Positions 1 to 8,782 of a stretch of DNA of 41,992 nucleotides are shown here, one piece after another. Below the pieces are notes generated by a model that had not been told where the DNA came from, ran no database searches, and saw only the letters and a program-made list of their open reading frames with translations. The stretch comes from Methylomagnum ishizawai. Its GTDB lineage: Bacteria; Pseudomonadota; Gammaproteobacteria; Methylococcales; Methylomonadaceae. The position numbers and the translations under genes were made by a program. The stretch lies in NCBI GenBank assembly GCA_945861705.1, contig CAMAVM010000022.1, positions 1 through 41,992 of the forward strand, given 5' to 3'. Every line of letters begins with the position of its first letter. Position 1 is the first letter of the stretch.

Positions 1-42
1 CTGCTTATTATGTGCTTATTAATTTTTCAGCAGGCAATAATA

Positions 43-69
43 AAGCCCTTAGATTGCTCGTAAGGGCTT
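43..69 (-). terminator. Hairpin downstream of tRNA-Thr, probable terminator
   Basis: AAGCCCTTA (43-51) and TAAGGGCTT (61-69) form a perfect 9 bp stem with a 9 nt loop. Read on the minus strand it lies 9 nt past the CCA end of tRNA-Thr and is followed by TTATTATT, a weak U-tract. A short T-run also follows on the plus strand, so it could work both ways. Confidence 0.6.
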
Positions 70-77
70 GTTTTATA

Positions 78-153
78 TGGAGCTGGCGATGGGACTCGAA
101 CCCGCGACCGGCTGATTACAAATCAGCTGCTCTACCAACTGAGCTACACCAGC
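78..153 (-). tRNA. tRNA-Thr (anticodon TGT)
   Basis: The minus strand reads as a complete 76 nt tRNA with encoded CCA. The acceptor stem GCTGGTG pairs with CGCCAGC (one G-U pair). The D-arm has TAGCTCAGTTGGTAGAGCA. The anticodon stem GCTGA/TCAGC encloses the loop TTTGTAA with anticodon TGT, and the T-loop is TTCGAGT. One C-A mismatch is visible in the T-stem, and the discriminator base is U. A hairpin follows at 43-69. Confidence 0.95.
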
Positions 154-688
154 GTAGCCGAGTATTATACACAAAATATTTTCTTTGCCTACTTTTTTCA
201 TTTTAGCATCCTAAATACACATTTTGCTTTGAGGTGAAAACCAAAAGCCGCAGAACACTAAAATATGACTGTAGATTTCTTGGTTTTCTTTGTCTTCTTG
301 GTTGATCTTGCCCACGCGAGCAGACACTTGGCTAAACGAATAATCTCTAAAACCAAAATACCTAATGGAAATCCAAAAATAAGGGTAGCACCAAAAAAGG
401 CGATTGTTACGATAACACCGCGATGAAAGGCTGAAACCACAACGTCGGTCAAAGCGGTGTATGGTGAATGCCTTAAAACTCGGACAGATGCCTAGCATGG
501 GGTGTTCGAGTGTATCGATGTGTATTACAATCGCAAACAATTTTGCTTAAACTTAGGCTATCTCGGATCAGTTGCATTGGAAGCGAATGATACCAAAAAG
601 TTGCTTAGTGGCGTGTCTGCTAGAGTGGAGCAAGATCATTTTTACGAATATTTACAAAAACTTACAGTTTTAAAGAGAAATTAACATC
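154..688. other. Intergenic stretch without a convincing intact gene
   Basis: Between tRNA-Thr and argJ the only recognisable coding material is a decayed IS3 transposase tail near 450-600. The minus strand has a short hydrophobic open frame (258-452), but it begins with TTG, has no Shine-Dalgarno sequence and ends in a Lys/Thr-rich low-complexity tail. I do not call it a gene. The plus strand after the IS remnant stays open to 684 but matches nothing I recognise. Confidence 0.5.
450..600 (+). pseudogene. Remnant of an IS3-family transposase (OrfB C-terminus)
   Basis: From about 460 the plus strand translates to an ALKTRTDA-stop-HGVFECIDVYYNRK pattern followed by LGYLGSVALEA. IS3-family integrase C-termini end in TR-x-A-x5-FEYIEVFYNR-x(6-8)-LGYLSP-x2-FE, so the spacing and most key residues match. 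An in-frame TAG at 493-495, the loss of everything upstream (including the DDE residues) and several unusual substitutions show that it is dead. No inverted repeats or partner orfA were found. The family assignment comes from motif memory, not a search. Confidence 0.5.
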
Positions 689-1903
689 ATGGCAGTAGGA
701 CTAAACAATTTCCCCACAATGCCGGAAATTTCTGGCATTAAACTAGGAGCTACCAACGCAGGGATTAAGCAAACCGTTAGGGATGATTTGCTGCTGATCG
801 AAATGGCGGAAGGTGCTACTTGCGCCGCTGTATTCACCCGCAACGCCTTTTGTGCTGCTCCAGTGCATGTGGCGAAAGCCAATATGGCGCATCAGCCTCG
901 TTGGTTGCTGATTAATTCTGGCAATGCTAATGCCGGGACGGGTAGGCAGGGCATGGGAGATGCCATTACATCCTGTATCAGTGCTGCCAACTTAGTTGGC
1001 GGTCAGGCTAATCAGGTGTTGCCATTTTCGACTGGGGTAATCGGTCAGACTTTACCTGTAGCAAAGATAACCGCCGCTTTACCCGCCGCTTTTGAACAAC
1101 TAAGCACTGACTTGTGGGACAAAGCCGCCCACGCCATTATGACCACCGATACCTTTCCCAAGGGTGTAACCCAGGCGATTATATTGGAAGGTCATTCCGT
1201 TACCATTAACGGCATTTCCAAAGGCGCAGGGATGATCCAGCCAGACATGGCAACTATGCTGGCGTTTATCGCCACCGATGCCAAAATTGCCCAGCCCTTG
1301 TTGCAACAATGTTTGGATGCGGCTGTGGAGCAATCTTTCAACCTTATAACAGTTGATGGCGATACGTCCACCAACGATGCCTGTGTGCTGATGGCAAGCG
1401 GCTGCACATCCGCACCTGAAATAACCGCGAATACCGAGAATTATCAGGTTTTTGCCGATGCCATTATGTCGGTTTGCAAACAATTGGCGGAATTAATAAT
1501 ACGCGACGGCGAAGGCGCGACCAAATTGATGCGGATAGTCGTCGAACAAGCCCAAAGCAATGAAGAAGCCGTGCGTGTCGGCAAAACCATCGCCCATTCG
1601 CCCTTGGTGAAGACCGCTTTTTTCGCGAGCGATCCTAATTGGGGACGGATATTGGCGGCAGTAGGTCGTTCAGGAGTCGAGAATATGGTGCTGGAAGACG
1701 TACAGCTTTTTCTGGATGATGTCTGCATCGTCAGGAATGGTGGTTGCGCCGATGATTACACTGAAGCCGCCGGGCAGCGGGTAATGGCTCAAGAAGAAAT
1801 TACCATCACCGTCAAACTAGGACGAGGACAAGCGATCCAGGAAGTGTTGACTTGTGATTTTTCTTATGATTATGTGAAGATTAATGCGGAGTATAGGACT
1901 TAG
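689..1903 (+). CDS. argJ: Glutamate N-acetyltransferase / amino-acid N-acetyltransferase ArgJ
   Basis: ArgJ makes N-acetylglutamate for arginine biosynthesis by moving acetyl from N-acetylornithine to glutamate, and often also acetylates glutamate from acetyl-CoA. It is cytosolic. The 404 aa length is normal for the family. The autoprocessing site is clear: KGAGMIQPDMATMLAFIATD at about 179-197, where the precursor would be cut between Ala188 and Thr189 so that Thr189 becomes the N-terminal nucleophile of the beta chain. The oxyanion-hole STGVIG motif (114-119) and the C-terminal FSYDYVKINAEYRT signature are intact. The common QPN before MATM is QPD here. It has no obvious operon partner. The start at 689 follows an A-rich, weak ribosome site. 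Confidence 0.96.
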   Translation: MAVGLNNFPTMPEISGIKLGATNAGIKQTVRDDLLLIEMAEGATCAAVFTRNAFCAAPVHVAKANMAHQPRWLLINSGNANAGTGRQGMGDAITSCISAANLVGGQANQVLPFSTGVIGQTLPVAKITAALPAAFEQLSTDLWDKAAHAIMTTDTFPKGVTQAIILEGHSVTINGISKGAGMIQPDMATMLAFIATDAKIAQPLLQQCLDAAVEQSFNLITVDGDTSTNDACVLMASGCTSAPEITANTENYQVFADAIMSVCKQLAELIIRDGEGATKLMRIVVEQAQSNEEAVRVGKTIAHSPLVKTAFFASDPNWGRILAAVGRSGVENMVLEDVQLFLDDVCIVRNGGCADDYTEAAGQRVMAQEEITITVKLGRGQAIQEVLTCDFSYDYVKINAEYRT

Positions 1904-2011
1904 GATGTCTTCGGATGTCTTCCAAATAAGGATATGAAATCCGTAGGTTGAATAAAGGGCGGATTAGACGCACAAACACACGGTGTTTCCGTTATTATGA
2001 TTGTGCTGTGG

Positions 2012-2065
2012 GCGCGTTGTATTCACCAACTCTAATGATCGTTGCAATGGCGGATTACAACGCGC
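2012..2065. repeat. Intergenic inverted repeat
   Basis: GCGCGTTGTA (2012-2021) and TACAACGCGC (2056-2065) are perfect 10 bp inverted arms around a 34 nt loop. They lie in the gene-free interval 1904-2214 between argJ and the convergent PEP-CTERM gene. The arms and the nearby GGCGGATTA resemble palindromic intergenic elements common in proteobacteria. No terminator-type T-run follows. Confidence 0.5.
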
Positions 2066-2214
2066 AAGGAATCTTTACATTTATGAAGCTCTAGAAAGTT
2101 AGGTTACCAAATAGCAGGCAACCCAACGCTTCTACATTTGGCGCAACTTACGGGTTATTACCTTTGAGCGGTAAATGAAGCCCATGCGGAGTATGCTTCT
2201 CTCAACACGCCGAG

Positions 2215-2947
2215 TCAGGCGAAACTCAATTGGCGTTTCTTCAGCGCGCCAATAAGTGTCAGCAGGCCTGTACTAAACAGCCACACCGCAGCAGGCACAG
2301 GAACGGCACTCGGATTCTGAATCGCGTTCACTGAGACATTATCGAGGCCAATGTAAAAGTTGTCAGGAGGTATGCTACTTCCAAGGATAGTGAGCAGCAT
2401 GTTTGTATTGGTGGCTGTGAAATCAAAACCGTATGTTCCCCAGATGTTTCCTGGGCTTAAGGAGTTGTGTGTGAATGTTTGACTGGCACTTCCAATACTG
2501 GCGTTCACTTGGATAGGGCCAGTACAATTGTTGCCACCTGATACGCAAGCTCCGTTCCGAATTCCCAAGTCCATTGCAAATTGGTAGGTTTGCCCTACTA
2601 TTAGGCTGTTCAGGGTTTGTGAAACCCCTTTCGGAAAACCTGCGCTAGTATATCCTGTGAGGTCGAGGAAATTGTTACCGTCGGAAGGGGTTAGGTTGTA
2701 TAAATTTGGATTCTTAAGAACTGCGATCTCATTGTTGGTAATACTCCAACTGGTTAGCGTGGTGGAACTCGAAACAAGTTGGCTTCCTCCGTCCCCGGCG
2801 AAGATGCCCGTGAAGGCTTCAAAGCTTGGGTTGGCGACTAAGTTCGCTGCCATCGCATTATTGGATAGGACTACCCCCCCCCGCTAGTACGAGTGACGTA
2901 AGCATAAGTGCTTTACGGAAAAAAAGCTTCATAGTGTTTGTTTTCAT
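2215..2947 (-). CDS. PEP-CTERM sorted exported protein, frame broken at a G9 tract
   Basis: The open frame 2215-2853 encodes a mature-type exported domain that begins with an ANLVANPSFE motif (as in DUF642-like, galactose-binding-like domains) and ends with a PEP-CTERM sorting signal. That signal is VPVPAAVWLFSTGLLTLIG followed by KKRQ: the VPxPA motif, one membrane helix and a basic tail. Such proteins are cut by exosortase and attached to the surface or exported. The missing signal peptide lies just upstream in another frame: ATG at 2947 (after GGAGAA) gives MKTNTMKLFFRKALMLTSLVLAG, then nine G residues (2874-2882 on the plus strand). With eight Gs the frame runs into VVLSNNAMA and the mature domain, giving one complete protein with a cleavable signal. 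So this is phase variation, a real null allele, or a sequencing error. Confidence 0.8.
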
Positions 2948-3219
2948 AGTTTTCTCCATTGATTTTTAGACGCAAACGATTGCGCCATCACTTGTTAAAA
3001 ATAGCAATATAAATTAGGCATTTGCATGAGAAACACCCAAATTTAATCAGCGCTTCAAAATCTTAAAATTAAATGGCTGAAAATTATATTTCAGCCAATT
3101 TGATGTTATCACATAAGATACTGTAAGAATATACGTACAAATACCTATCTGAAACATTAAAGACCGTAATATGGATAACAGTATCTACGTGACTTTTGAC
3201 CCGATCTAATTCAAATAGC

Positions 3220-4149
3220 ATGAACCCTCTGCAAGTCGCCGTCGGCGTAATCAAAAATCCATCGGGACAAGTATTGATTTCACTTCGGGATGCAAACCTA
3301 AATCAAGGCGGCTTATGGGAGTTTCCCGGTGGCAAGATTGGGGCATCTGAAACCATTGAGCAAGCCTTAATGCGGGAACTCAAGGAAGAACTGGATATTA
3401 CTATTCAAGCGGCAACACCGTTAATTACAATCAACCATCATTACCCCGATTTAGCCGTGCAGCTTCTTGTTTTCACTGTTGAGCAGTATGACGGCGAGGT
3501 AAAGAGCTGCGAAGGTCAGCCGTTTTTGTGGGTGAATCCTGATGATTTGGTCAACTACGCTTTTCCAGCAGCCAACCGTTCGATTATTGCCGCAGCCCGA
3601 TTGCCATACTATTATGCCATTCTGGATGATGCCGATCCCGCGCTTTTGCTTATTAACGTAATGAAAATGCTGGATAAAGGCATTAAGCTGATCCAGGCAC
3701 GGTTAAAAACCTTGCTTCTTGAAGAGGTTAGCGCGTTTCTTGAACAAGCCTATCCTTTATGCAAAGCCCATAAGACTTGGTTGTTGTTGAATTCTTCGGT
3801 TAAAAATGCCGAAGATTTTGAAGTTGATGGGCTTCATTTAACCAGTGCGGATTTGCTGGCTTGCGAGCAGCGGCCTGAAAATAAACGGTGGGTGGCTGCA
3901 TCTTGCCATAATTTTGATGAGCTAAGTCATGCCCAAAAAATAGGGGTTGATTTTGTCGTGCTAGCACCGGTGTTGCCGACCCCAACACATCCCGATGCTG
4001 AGGTTTTGGGTTGGGATCAATTTGCTGAGTTGGTTGCTAATAGTAATCTACCCGTTTATGCTTTGGGTGGATTGGCTGGATCTGATTTACTTATCGCGCA
4101 GAGAGCAGGAGCGCAAGGGATTGCTGGAATACGGGCGTTTTTGGAATGA
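3220..4149 (+). CDS. mutT: MutT-type Nudix hydrolase fused to a ThiE/TenI-like domain
   Basis: Residues 1-130 are a Nudix hydrolase of the MutT group, which hydrolyses oxidised nucleotides such as 8-oxo-dGTP to keep them out of DNA. The Nudix box is complete: Gly38-x5-Glu44-x7-Arg52-Glu-x2-Glu56-Glu57, with Asp59 where glycine is usual. Residues from about 140 to 309 form a thiamine-phosphate-synthase-like barrel (DGLHLTS, ASCHNFDEL, DFVVLAPVLPTPTHP, YALGGL). This two-domain arrangement is known in Gammaproteobacteria, and the role of the second domain is not settled. I chose ATG 3220 over a TTG at 3196 because MutT proteins begin close to the VAVGVI strand. No strong ribosome site is visible. 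Confidence 0.88.
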   Translation: MNPLQVAVGVIKNPSGQVLISLRDANLNQGGLWEFPGGKIGASETIEQALMRELKEELDITIQAATPLITINHHYPDLAVQLLVFTVEQYDGEVKSCEGQPFLWVNPDDLVNYAFPAANRSIIAAARLPYYYAILDDADPALLLINVMKMLDKGIKLIQARLKTLLLEEVSAFLEQAYPLCKAHKTWLLLNSSVKNAEDFEVDGLHLTSADLLACEQRPENKRWVAASCHNFDELSHAQKIGVDFVVLAPVLPTPTHPDAEVLGWDQFAELVANSNLPVYALGGLAGSDLLIAQRAGAQGIAGIRAFLE

Positions 4150-4197
4150 AATTGTCGTAAATCCTAGTTGAACTCAGTAAACCAATATTTGGTTAAG

Positions 4198-4212
4198 TCC
4201 TTCGACAAGCTC
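4198..4212. repeat. Copy of a 15 bp dispersed repeat motif
   Basis: TCCTTCGACAAGCTC is the exact reverse complement of GAGCTTGTCGAAGGA at 12707-12721. A diverged copy lies near 12652-12677. It sits between the MutT gene and the transglycosylase. Confidence 0.6.
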
Positions 4213-4274
4213 TCCGCTATTGCTGAAGTACAAGACGTACTGAATGCAGCAAACGCAGGAGCAGTTTGTCGTCC

Positions 4275-6215
4275 ATGCGTCGGGGGATGTTTAAATATTT
4301 CTTTATGAACCTAAATTACTTAAAAATTGTTGCCTGGATGTGCAGCTTATTGTTGCTGCCATCTGTTGCCTTGAGCGATAAGCTCAATGACCAGCGTCAG
4401 GCTTTCTTACAAGCCGAGAAATACCTGTCTGAAAAGAACGAAACCGGATTTCTGGCGCTTAGCGAAAGTTTGACAGATTATCCGTTGTTTCCTTACTTAA
4501 AATATCAATGGCTGAAAGACCACATAGATCAAACCGATCAGGTACTGGCTTTTTTATCGACTTATAAAGATACCCGTTACGCGTCTTCATTACGTTCTAA
4601 GTGGCTAGATTATTTGGCAGAAAACGAACGTTGGAACGATTTTGTTAAGCATTATGAAGTAGCCGAGGATAGCGCTGATGATTGCCAGTTTCTTTGGGCG
4701 CAATACCAAACAGGTAAGCAGCAACAGGCCTTGGGAGAGGCAAAACGGCTTTGGATTTTAGGAAAATCCATAGAGACAAAATGCCAACCACTTTTTTCCG
4801 CACTAGCAAACTCAGCCCTGTTAACGTCCGACCTGATTTGGCGGCGGTTTGAGTCGGCGCTACAGGACAATAATCTCGCCGTAGCACAATCAACAATGCT
4901 TTTTTTGAAGAAAACTGATCGAAAAAGTGCTGAGTTGTGGTTACAACTTCATCAAAAGCCTGAGTCGATTGATGAAAGCCGGTTTTGGCTGGAGAAAACT
5001 GCCCAAACAGGCCGACTGTTTGCCCATGCTGTCGTTAGGTTAGCAAATTCTGATCTGGATAGGGCGATTATGGTTTGGGATGCAAAAAAACCAGATTTTG
5101 TTATCGCTGCTGAAAGTGTCCAGCGTGTAGAGCGCAAGTTAGGCTTGGCGTTACTTGCTAAAAAGGACAATCGCTCATATAGCCACTTAGATAAAGTATT
5201 GCTCCCCGATGAAGAAGGCAGGGCCGCCAAAGTACGCGCGGCGTTGCTTGAGCAAAATTGGTCGCATGTTAACAGCGCGTTGTCGGGATTGACCTTTGCC
5301 GAACGCCAAGAACCCAAGTGGCAATATTGGCAAGCACGCGCATTGCGGGAAATCGGCAAGAAGCAGGAGGCGAACGCTGCGTATGCTGCATTAGCTAAAG
5401 ATAGGAGTTTTTACGGTTTTCTGGCCGCCGATACTGCCAACCTACCTTATCAAATCATTGATCTGCCCGTAAAGTTGGCGAAAAATGAGCTTGAGCAACT
5501 TTCGGAACAGCCTGATTTTAAAGCCTGTTGGGAATTCAAATGGCTAAGCAAGGATTTGGAAGCACGTCGGCAATGGCAGTTTGCGATAAAAAAATTATCC
5601 AAGGAAAAGTTGTTGGCGGCAGCGAAATTGGCGCAGCAATGGCAGTGGGATCAAATCGCCATCACAACCTTAGTAAAAGCTGATTATTGGGATGATATGG
5701 CGTTGCGGTTTCCGGTTTTGTATCTTAACGAGGTGCAAAGTAGCGCCGAAAAACATGGGCTTGATGCCGCTTTGCTATTCGGTTTGATGCGGCAGGAAAG
5801 TATGATGGATAAAAATGCAGTATCGTCTGCGGGTGCAAAAGGTCTGATGCAGCTGATGCCAAAAACAGCTATGACGATTGCCCAATCGCTGCATGAACCG
5901 TGGCAATCTGATAACAATTTATTCAAGCCTGAGCTGAATATAAATTATGGCGGTTATTACTTTAGGGATTTGCTAAATCGTTTCGGTGGTCATGTTGCCT
6001 TAGCGAGCGCGGCTTATAATGCCGGGCCTAATCGCGCAAAAAAATGGTTACCTATCACGACTGCCGTTCCTGCTGATATCTGGATAGAAACCATCCCCTT
6101 CAAAGAAACCCGTAAATACGTATCGACTGTACTTTCTTACTCGATTATTTATCAGCAGCGGCTAAAAAAAGGCAGTCTCAAGTTGAAGAACTTATTGCGG
6201 GATGTCACGCCATAA
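4275..6215 (+). CDS. slt: Soluble-type lytic murein transglycosylase (Slt70-like)
   Basis: This periplasmic enzyme cuts the MurNAc-GlcNAc bond of peptidoglycan, forming 1,6-anhydroMurNAc. It has a signal peptide (basic start, hydrophobic core ending LLLLPSVALS), a long alpha-helical superhelical region of about 450 residues, and a C-terminal SLT domain. The SLT domain shows ALLFGLMRQESMMD with the catalytic Glu near residue 508, followed by GAKGLMQLMPKTA, YGGYYFRDLL and ASAAYNAGPNR. A length near 640 fits Slt70. The start is uncertain: ATG 4275, ATG 4287, ATG 4305 or TTG 4266 (4 nt after AGGAG) all keep a signal peptide. It stands alone between repeat DNA and fabA. Confidence 0.92.
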   Translation: MRRGMFKYFFMNLNYLKIVAWMCSLLLLPSVALSDKLNDQRQAFLQAEKYLSEKNETGFLALSESLTDYPLFPYLKYQWLKDHIDQTDQVLAFLSTYKDTRYASSLRSKWLDYLAENERWNDFVKHYEVAEDSADDCQFLWAQYQTGKQQQALGEAKRLWILGKSIETKCQPLFSALANSALLTSDLIWRRFESALQDNNLAVAQSTMLFLKKTDRKSAELWLQLHQKPESIDESRFWLEKTAQTGRLFAHAVVRLANSDLDRAIMVWDAKKPDFVIAAESVQRVERKLGLALLAKKDNRSYSHLDKVLLPDEEGRAAKVRAALLEQNWSHVNSALSGLTFAERQEPKWQYWQARALREIGKKQEANAAYAALAKDRSFYGFLAADTANLPYQIIDLPVKLAKNELEQLSEQPDFKACWEFKWLSKDLEARRQWQFAIKKLSKEKLLAAAKLAQQWQWDQIAITTLVKADYWDDMALRFPVLYLNEVQSSAEKHGLDAALLFGLMRQESMMDKNAVSSAGAKGLMQLMPKTAMTIAQSLHEPWQSDNNLFKPELNINYGGYYFRDLLNRFGGHVALASAAYNAGPNRAKKWLPITTAVPADIWIETIPFKETRKYVSTVLSYSIIYQQRLKKGSLKLKNLLRDVTP

Positions 6216-6312
6216 TGCAACTGGCTAAAATTTGAGCTGATTTTTTCCGGTGTCTGTACGATAATACAGTGCTTTTATAAAAATTATAGCCAACAAGGTG
6301 CGGAATATCGTT

Positions 6313-6828
6313 ATGTCGAAACAGCATAGATTAACCTATGAAGAGTTGCTGAAATCGGGCAGGGGAGAGCTATACGGGCCCGCCAACGCGCAATTGCCGT
6401 TGCCGCCGATGCTCATGATGGACAGGATTACCCTGATTACCGATGAAGGCGGCAAGTACGGTAAAGGCCAGATCATTGCCGAGTTGGACATACATCCCGA
6501 TTTGTGGTTTTTTGCCTGTCATTTCCAAGGCGATCCCGTCATGCCAGGTTGTTTGGGGCTGGACGCCATGTGGCAGCTCGTGGGATTCTTCCTGTGCTGG
6601 ATGGGCGGGCCAGGTAAAGGCCGTGCGTTAGGCGTGGGTGAAGTCAAATTTACAGGTCAAGTTTTACCGACGGCTAAAAAAGTGACTTATCGGCTTGATA
6701 TGAAACGGTTAATCATGCGTAAGCTCTATATGGGCATTGCCGATGCCACGATGGAAGTCGATGGCAAGGTCATCTACGAAGCTACTGATTTGCGTGTTGG
6801 TTTGTTTACTTCCTTGTCGGATTTTTAG
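6313..6828 (+). CDS. fabA: 3-hydroxydecanoyl-ACP dehydratase/isomerase FabA
   Basis: FabA dehydrates 3-hydroxyacyl-ACP and isomerises trans-2-decenoyl-ACP to cis-3, which starts anaerobic unsaturated fatty acid synthesis. The 171 aa product contains [20 protein letters not shown]. With the ATG at 6313 the catalytic pair falls at His70 and Asp84, the numbering of the E. coli enzyme. This supports 6313 over the upstream GTG at 6298. It is followed 8 bp later by fabB, the usual two-gene unit. Confidence 0.97.
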   Translation: MSKQHRLTYEELLKSGRGELYGPANAQLPLPPMLMMDRITLITDEGGKYGKGQIIAELDIHPDLWFFACHFQGDPVMPGCLGLDAMWQLVGFFLCWMGGPGKGRALGVGEVKFTGQVLPTAKKVTYRLDMKRLIMRKLYMGIADATMEVDGKVIYEATDLRVGLFTSLSDF

Positions 6829-6836
6829 GGGTAGTT

Positions 6837-8057
6837 ATGAAACGGGTTGTGGTAACTGGCTTAGGCATCGTCTCCAGCATTGGCAACAACAAGGCCGAAG
6901 TCCTTGATTCCTTAAAGCAAGGGCGATCAGGTATTGTGTTTGCGGATGTTTATCAGGAAATGGGCTTCCGCAGCCATGTCCACGGCGCGATCAACATCGA
7001 CCAGGACGAATTCATTGACCGCAAAGTGAAACGCTTTATGGGCGATGGCGCGGCGTTCAACTATATCGCCATGCAGCAAGCGATTGCCGATGCAGGTTTG
7101 GCTGATAATGACGTAAGCAATGTCCGTACCGGCTTGGTGATGGGTTCGGGTGGGCCTTCGACATCGAATCAGGTCGATGCAGCGGATATTTTGCGTGAGA
7201 AGGGCATCAAGAAAGTCGGGCCGTATATGGTCACCCGCAGCATGTCCAGCACCAATACCGCGTGTTTGGCGACACCCTTTAAAATTAAGGGTGTTAACTA
7301 TTCGATTACCTCAGCCTGTTCCACCAGCGCACACTGCATCGGCCATGCCTCGGAATTAATCCAATTGGGTAAACAAGACATCGTGTTTGCTGGCGGCGGT
7401 GAAGAGCTGCATTGGACGCTTTCCTTATTATTTGATGCGATGGGTGCATTGTCATCCAAATACAACGATGCGCCGGATACTGCATCACGTCCTTACGATG
7501 TTAACCGCGACGGATTTGTGATTTCCGGCGGCGGCGGTGTGCTGGTGATGGAAGAATTGGAACACGCCAAAGCCCGTGGCGCGAAAATCTATGCTGAACT
7601 GACAGGCTACGGCGCAACCTCCGACGGCTACGATATGGTGCAGCCATCTGGGGAAGGTGCGGTTAGGTGTATGCAGCAGGCGATGGCGACCGTACATGAC
7701 AAAATCGACTACATCAACGCCCACGGCACCAGTACGCCAGTTGGCGATACCAAAGAATTGGAAGCCTTACGTGCGGTATTCGGCGCAGAAAACGTGCCTT
7801 GGGTCAGTTCCACCAAATCCCTGACCGGACACGCCTTAGGTGCTGCGGGGGTTAACGAAGCGATTTATTCCTTGTTGATGATGGAAAATAACTTCCTCAG
7901 CGTCTCCGCCAACATCACCGACCTCGATCTCGGTGCGGAAGGCATCCCCATCGTGCGGGAACGGCAAGATAACGTCACCTTGAACACCATTATGTCCAAT
8001 AGTTTTGGCTTTGGTGGAACGAATGCGACGTTGATTTTTCAGCGGTTTAATGGTTGA
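6837..8057 (+). CDS. fabB: 3-oxoacyl-ACP synthase I FabB
   Basis: This condensing enzyme extends the cis-3-decenoyl-ACP made by FabA and so commits carbon to unsaturated fatty acids. It is 406 aa, as expected for KAS I. Catalytic residues are visible: Cys161 in [15 protein letters not shown], His296 in [11 protein letters not shown], Lys327 and His332 in [14 protein letters not shown]. The C-terminus has the [15 protein letters not shown] signature. The ribosome site AGGGG lies in the 8 bp gap after fabA, so the two genes are co-transcribed and probably co-translated. Confidence 0.97.
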   Translation: MKRVVVTGLGIVSSIGNNKAEVLDSLKQGRSGIVFADVYQEMGFRSHVHGAINIDQDEFIDRKVKRFMGDGAAFNYIAMQQAIADAGLADNDVSNVRTGLVMGSGGPSTSNQVDAADILREKGIKKVGPYMVTRSMSSTNTACLATPFKIKGVNYSITSACSTSAHCIGHASELIQLGKQDIVFAGGGEELHWTLSLLFDAMGALSSKYNDAPDTASRPYDVNRDGFVISGGGGVLVMEELEHAKARGAKIYAELTGYGATSDGYDMVQPSGEGAVRCMQQAMATVHDKIDYINAHGTSTPVGDTKELEALRAVFGAENVPWVSSTKSLTGHALGAAGVNEAIYSLLMMENNFLSVSANITDLDLGAEGIPIVRERQDNVTLNTIMSNSFGFGGTNATLIFQRFNG

Positions 8058-8088
8058 AGGAGAGGTTCTCCATAAAGGCGTAAACACC

Positions 8089-8286
8089 ATGAGTACGATT
8101 GAAATTACCGGAATGAGTAAAGCTGAAAAGCTCCAAACTATGGAAGCCATTTGGGATTCGCTTATCCATGAGGATTCAGAAATAGAATCGCCAAAATGGC
8201 ATCAAACTATTCTTACCGACAGAAAGCTGAAAATTGAAGAAGGCAGAGCCGAATACCTAAGCATTGAAGAATTAAGGTCAAAATAA
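8089..8286 (+). CDS. Antitoxin of a type II addiction module (PF09720-like)
   Basis: This is a 65 aa protein with the MSKAEKLQTMEAIWDSL segment typical of short addiction-module antitoxins, which bind and neutralise a RelE/ParE toxin through a C-terminal tail (here EGRAEYLSIEELRS). An upstream in-frame start at 8050 overlaps fabB and I reject it in favour of ATG 8089. The toxin gene begins 5 bp after the stop. A small perfect palindrome GGAGAGGTTCTCC (8059-8071) precedes the start and could be an autoregulatory operator; that role is inference. Confidence 0.8.
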   Translation: MSTIEITGMSKAEKLQTMEAIWDSLIHEDSEIESPKWHQTILTDRKLKIEEGRAEYLSIEELRSK

Positions 8287-8291
8287 GGCGG

Positions 8292-8627
8292 ATGAATGCT
8301 AAACGTATTCAAATACTTACTGATGCTAAAAACGATCTTGATGAAGGCCGCAAGTTTTACAATAAACACGGCAAAAATGTAGGGGATTATTTCTGGGATA
8401 GCCTGTTATCGGATATTGAGTCGTTAGTTATTTTTGCAGGTATCCACAGGAAAGAATATGGCTTTTATCGGATGCTGTCAAAGCGTTTTCCGTACGTAAT
8501 TTATTATGATGTTAATGGTGATGTCGCCTCCGTTATTGCCGTGCTGCCAATGCGAAGAAACCCTTTGTGGATAAAATCGAGGATAAGTGGTGGAAATCAG
8601 CCTGGAAATGAAAACAATCAAAAATAA
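8292..8627 (+). CDS. RelE/ParE-family toxin
   Basis: The 111 aa protein has the RelE/ParE layout: an N-terminal helix pair (TDAKNDLDEGRKFYNKHG), a central basic segment (RMLSKRFPYVIYYDV) and a C-terminal VIAVLPMRRNPLWIKSRI strand, as in plasmid-stabilisation toxins. Members either cut mRNA on the ribosome or poison gyrase, and the sequence alone does not say which. It follows its antitoxin by 5 bp with AAGGCGG as ribosome site. About 15 extra C-terminal residues (GGNQPGNENNQK) extend beyond the usual end. Confidence 0.8.
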   Translation: MNAKRIQILTDAKNDLDEGRKFYNKHGKNVGDYFWDSLLSDIESLVIFAGIHRKEYGFYRMLSKRFPYVIYYDVNGDVASVIAVLPMRRNPLWIKSRISGGNQPGNENNQK

Positions 8628-8782
8628 TTCAATCTTCCAGGCTGTATCGTTGGGTTACAGTTCGCCCACGCCTCCGTTTTGCATAACCCTTGCCGATATG
8701 TGCGAGCCCCCAACCCAACCCACCTACACGCTCAGCTACAGCTCAACTTAGTTCGTTGAGCATTATAAAAACAGGAATAGCT

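Noticed and set aside
12..206. Plus-strand open frame with peptide WRWDSNPRPADYKSAALPTELHQ
   Set aside because: It is the complement of the tRNA-Thr gene read as protein, a well-known artefact.
258..452. Short hydrophobic minus-strand frame that resembles a small membrane protein
   Set aside because: It has a TTG start without ribosome site and a low-complexity Lys/Thr end, and it sits in a region with decayed IS material. It could be a remnant, but support is too thin.
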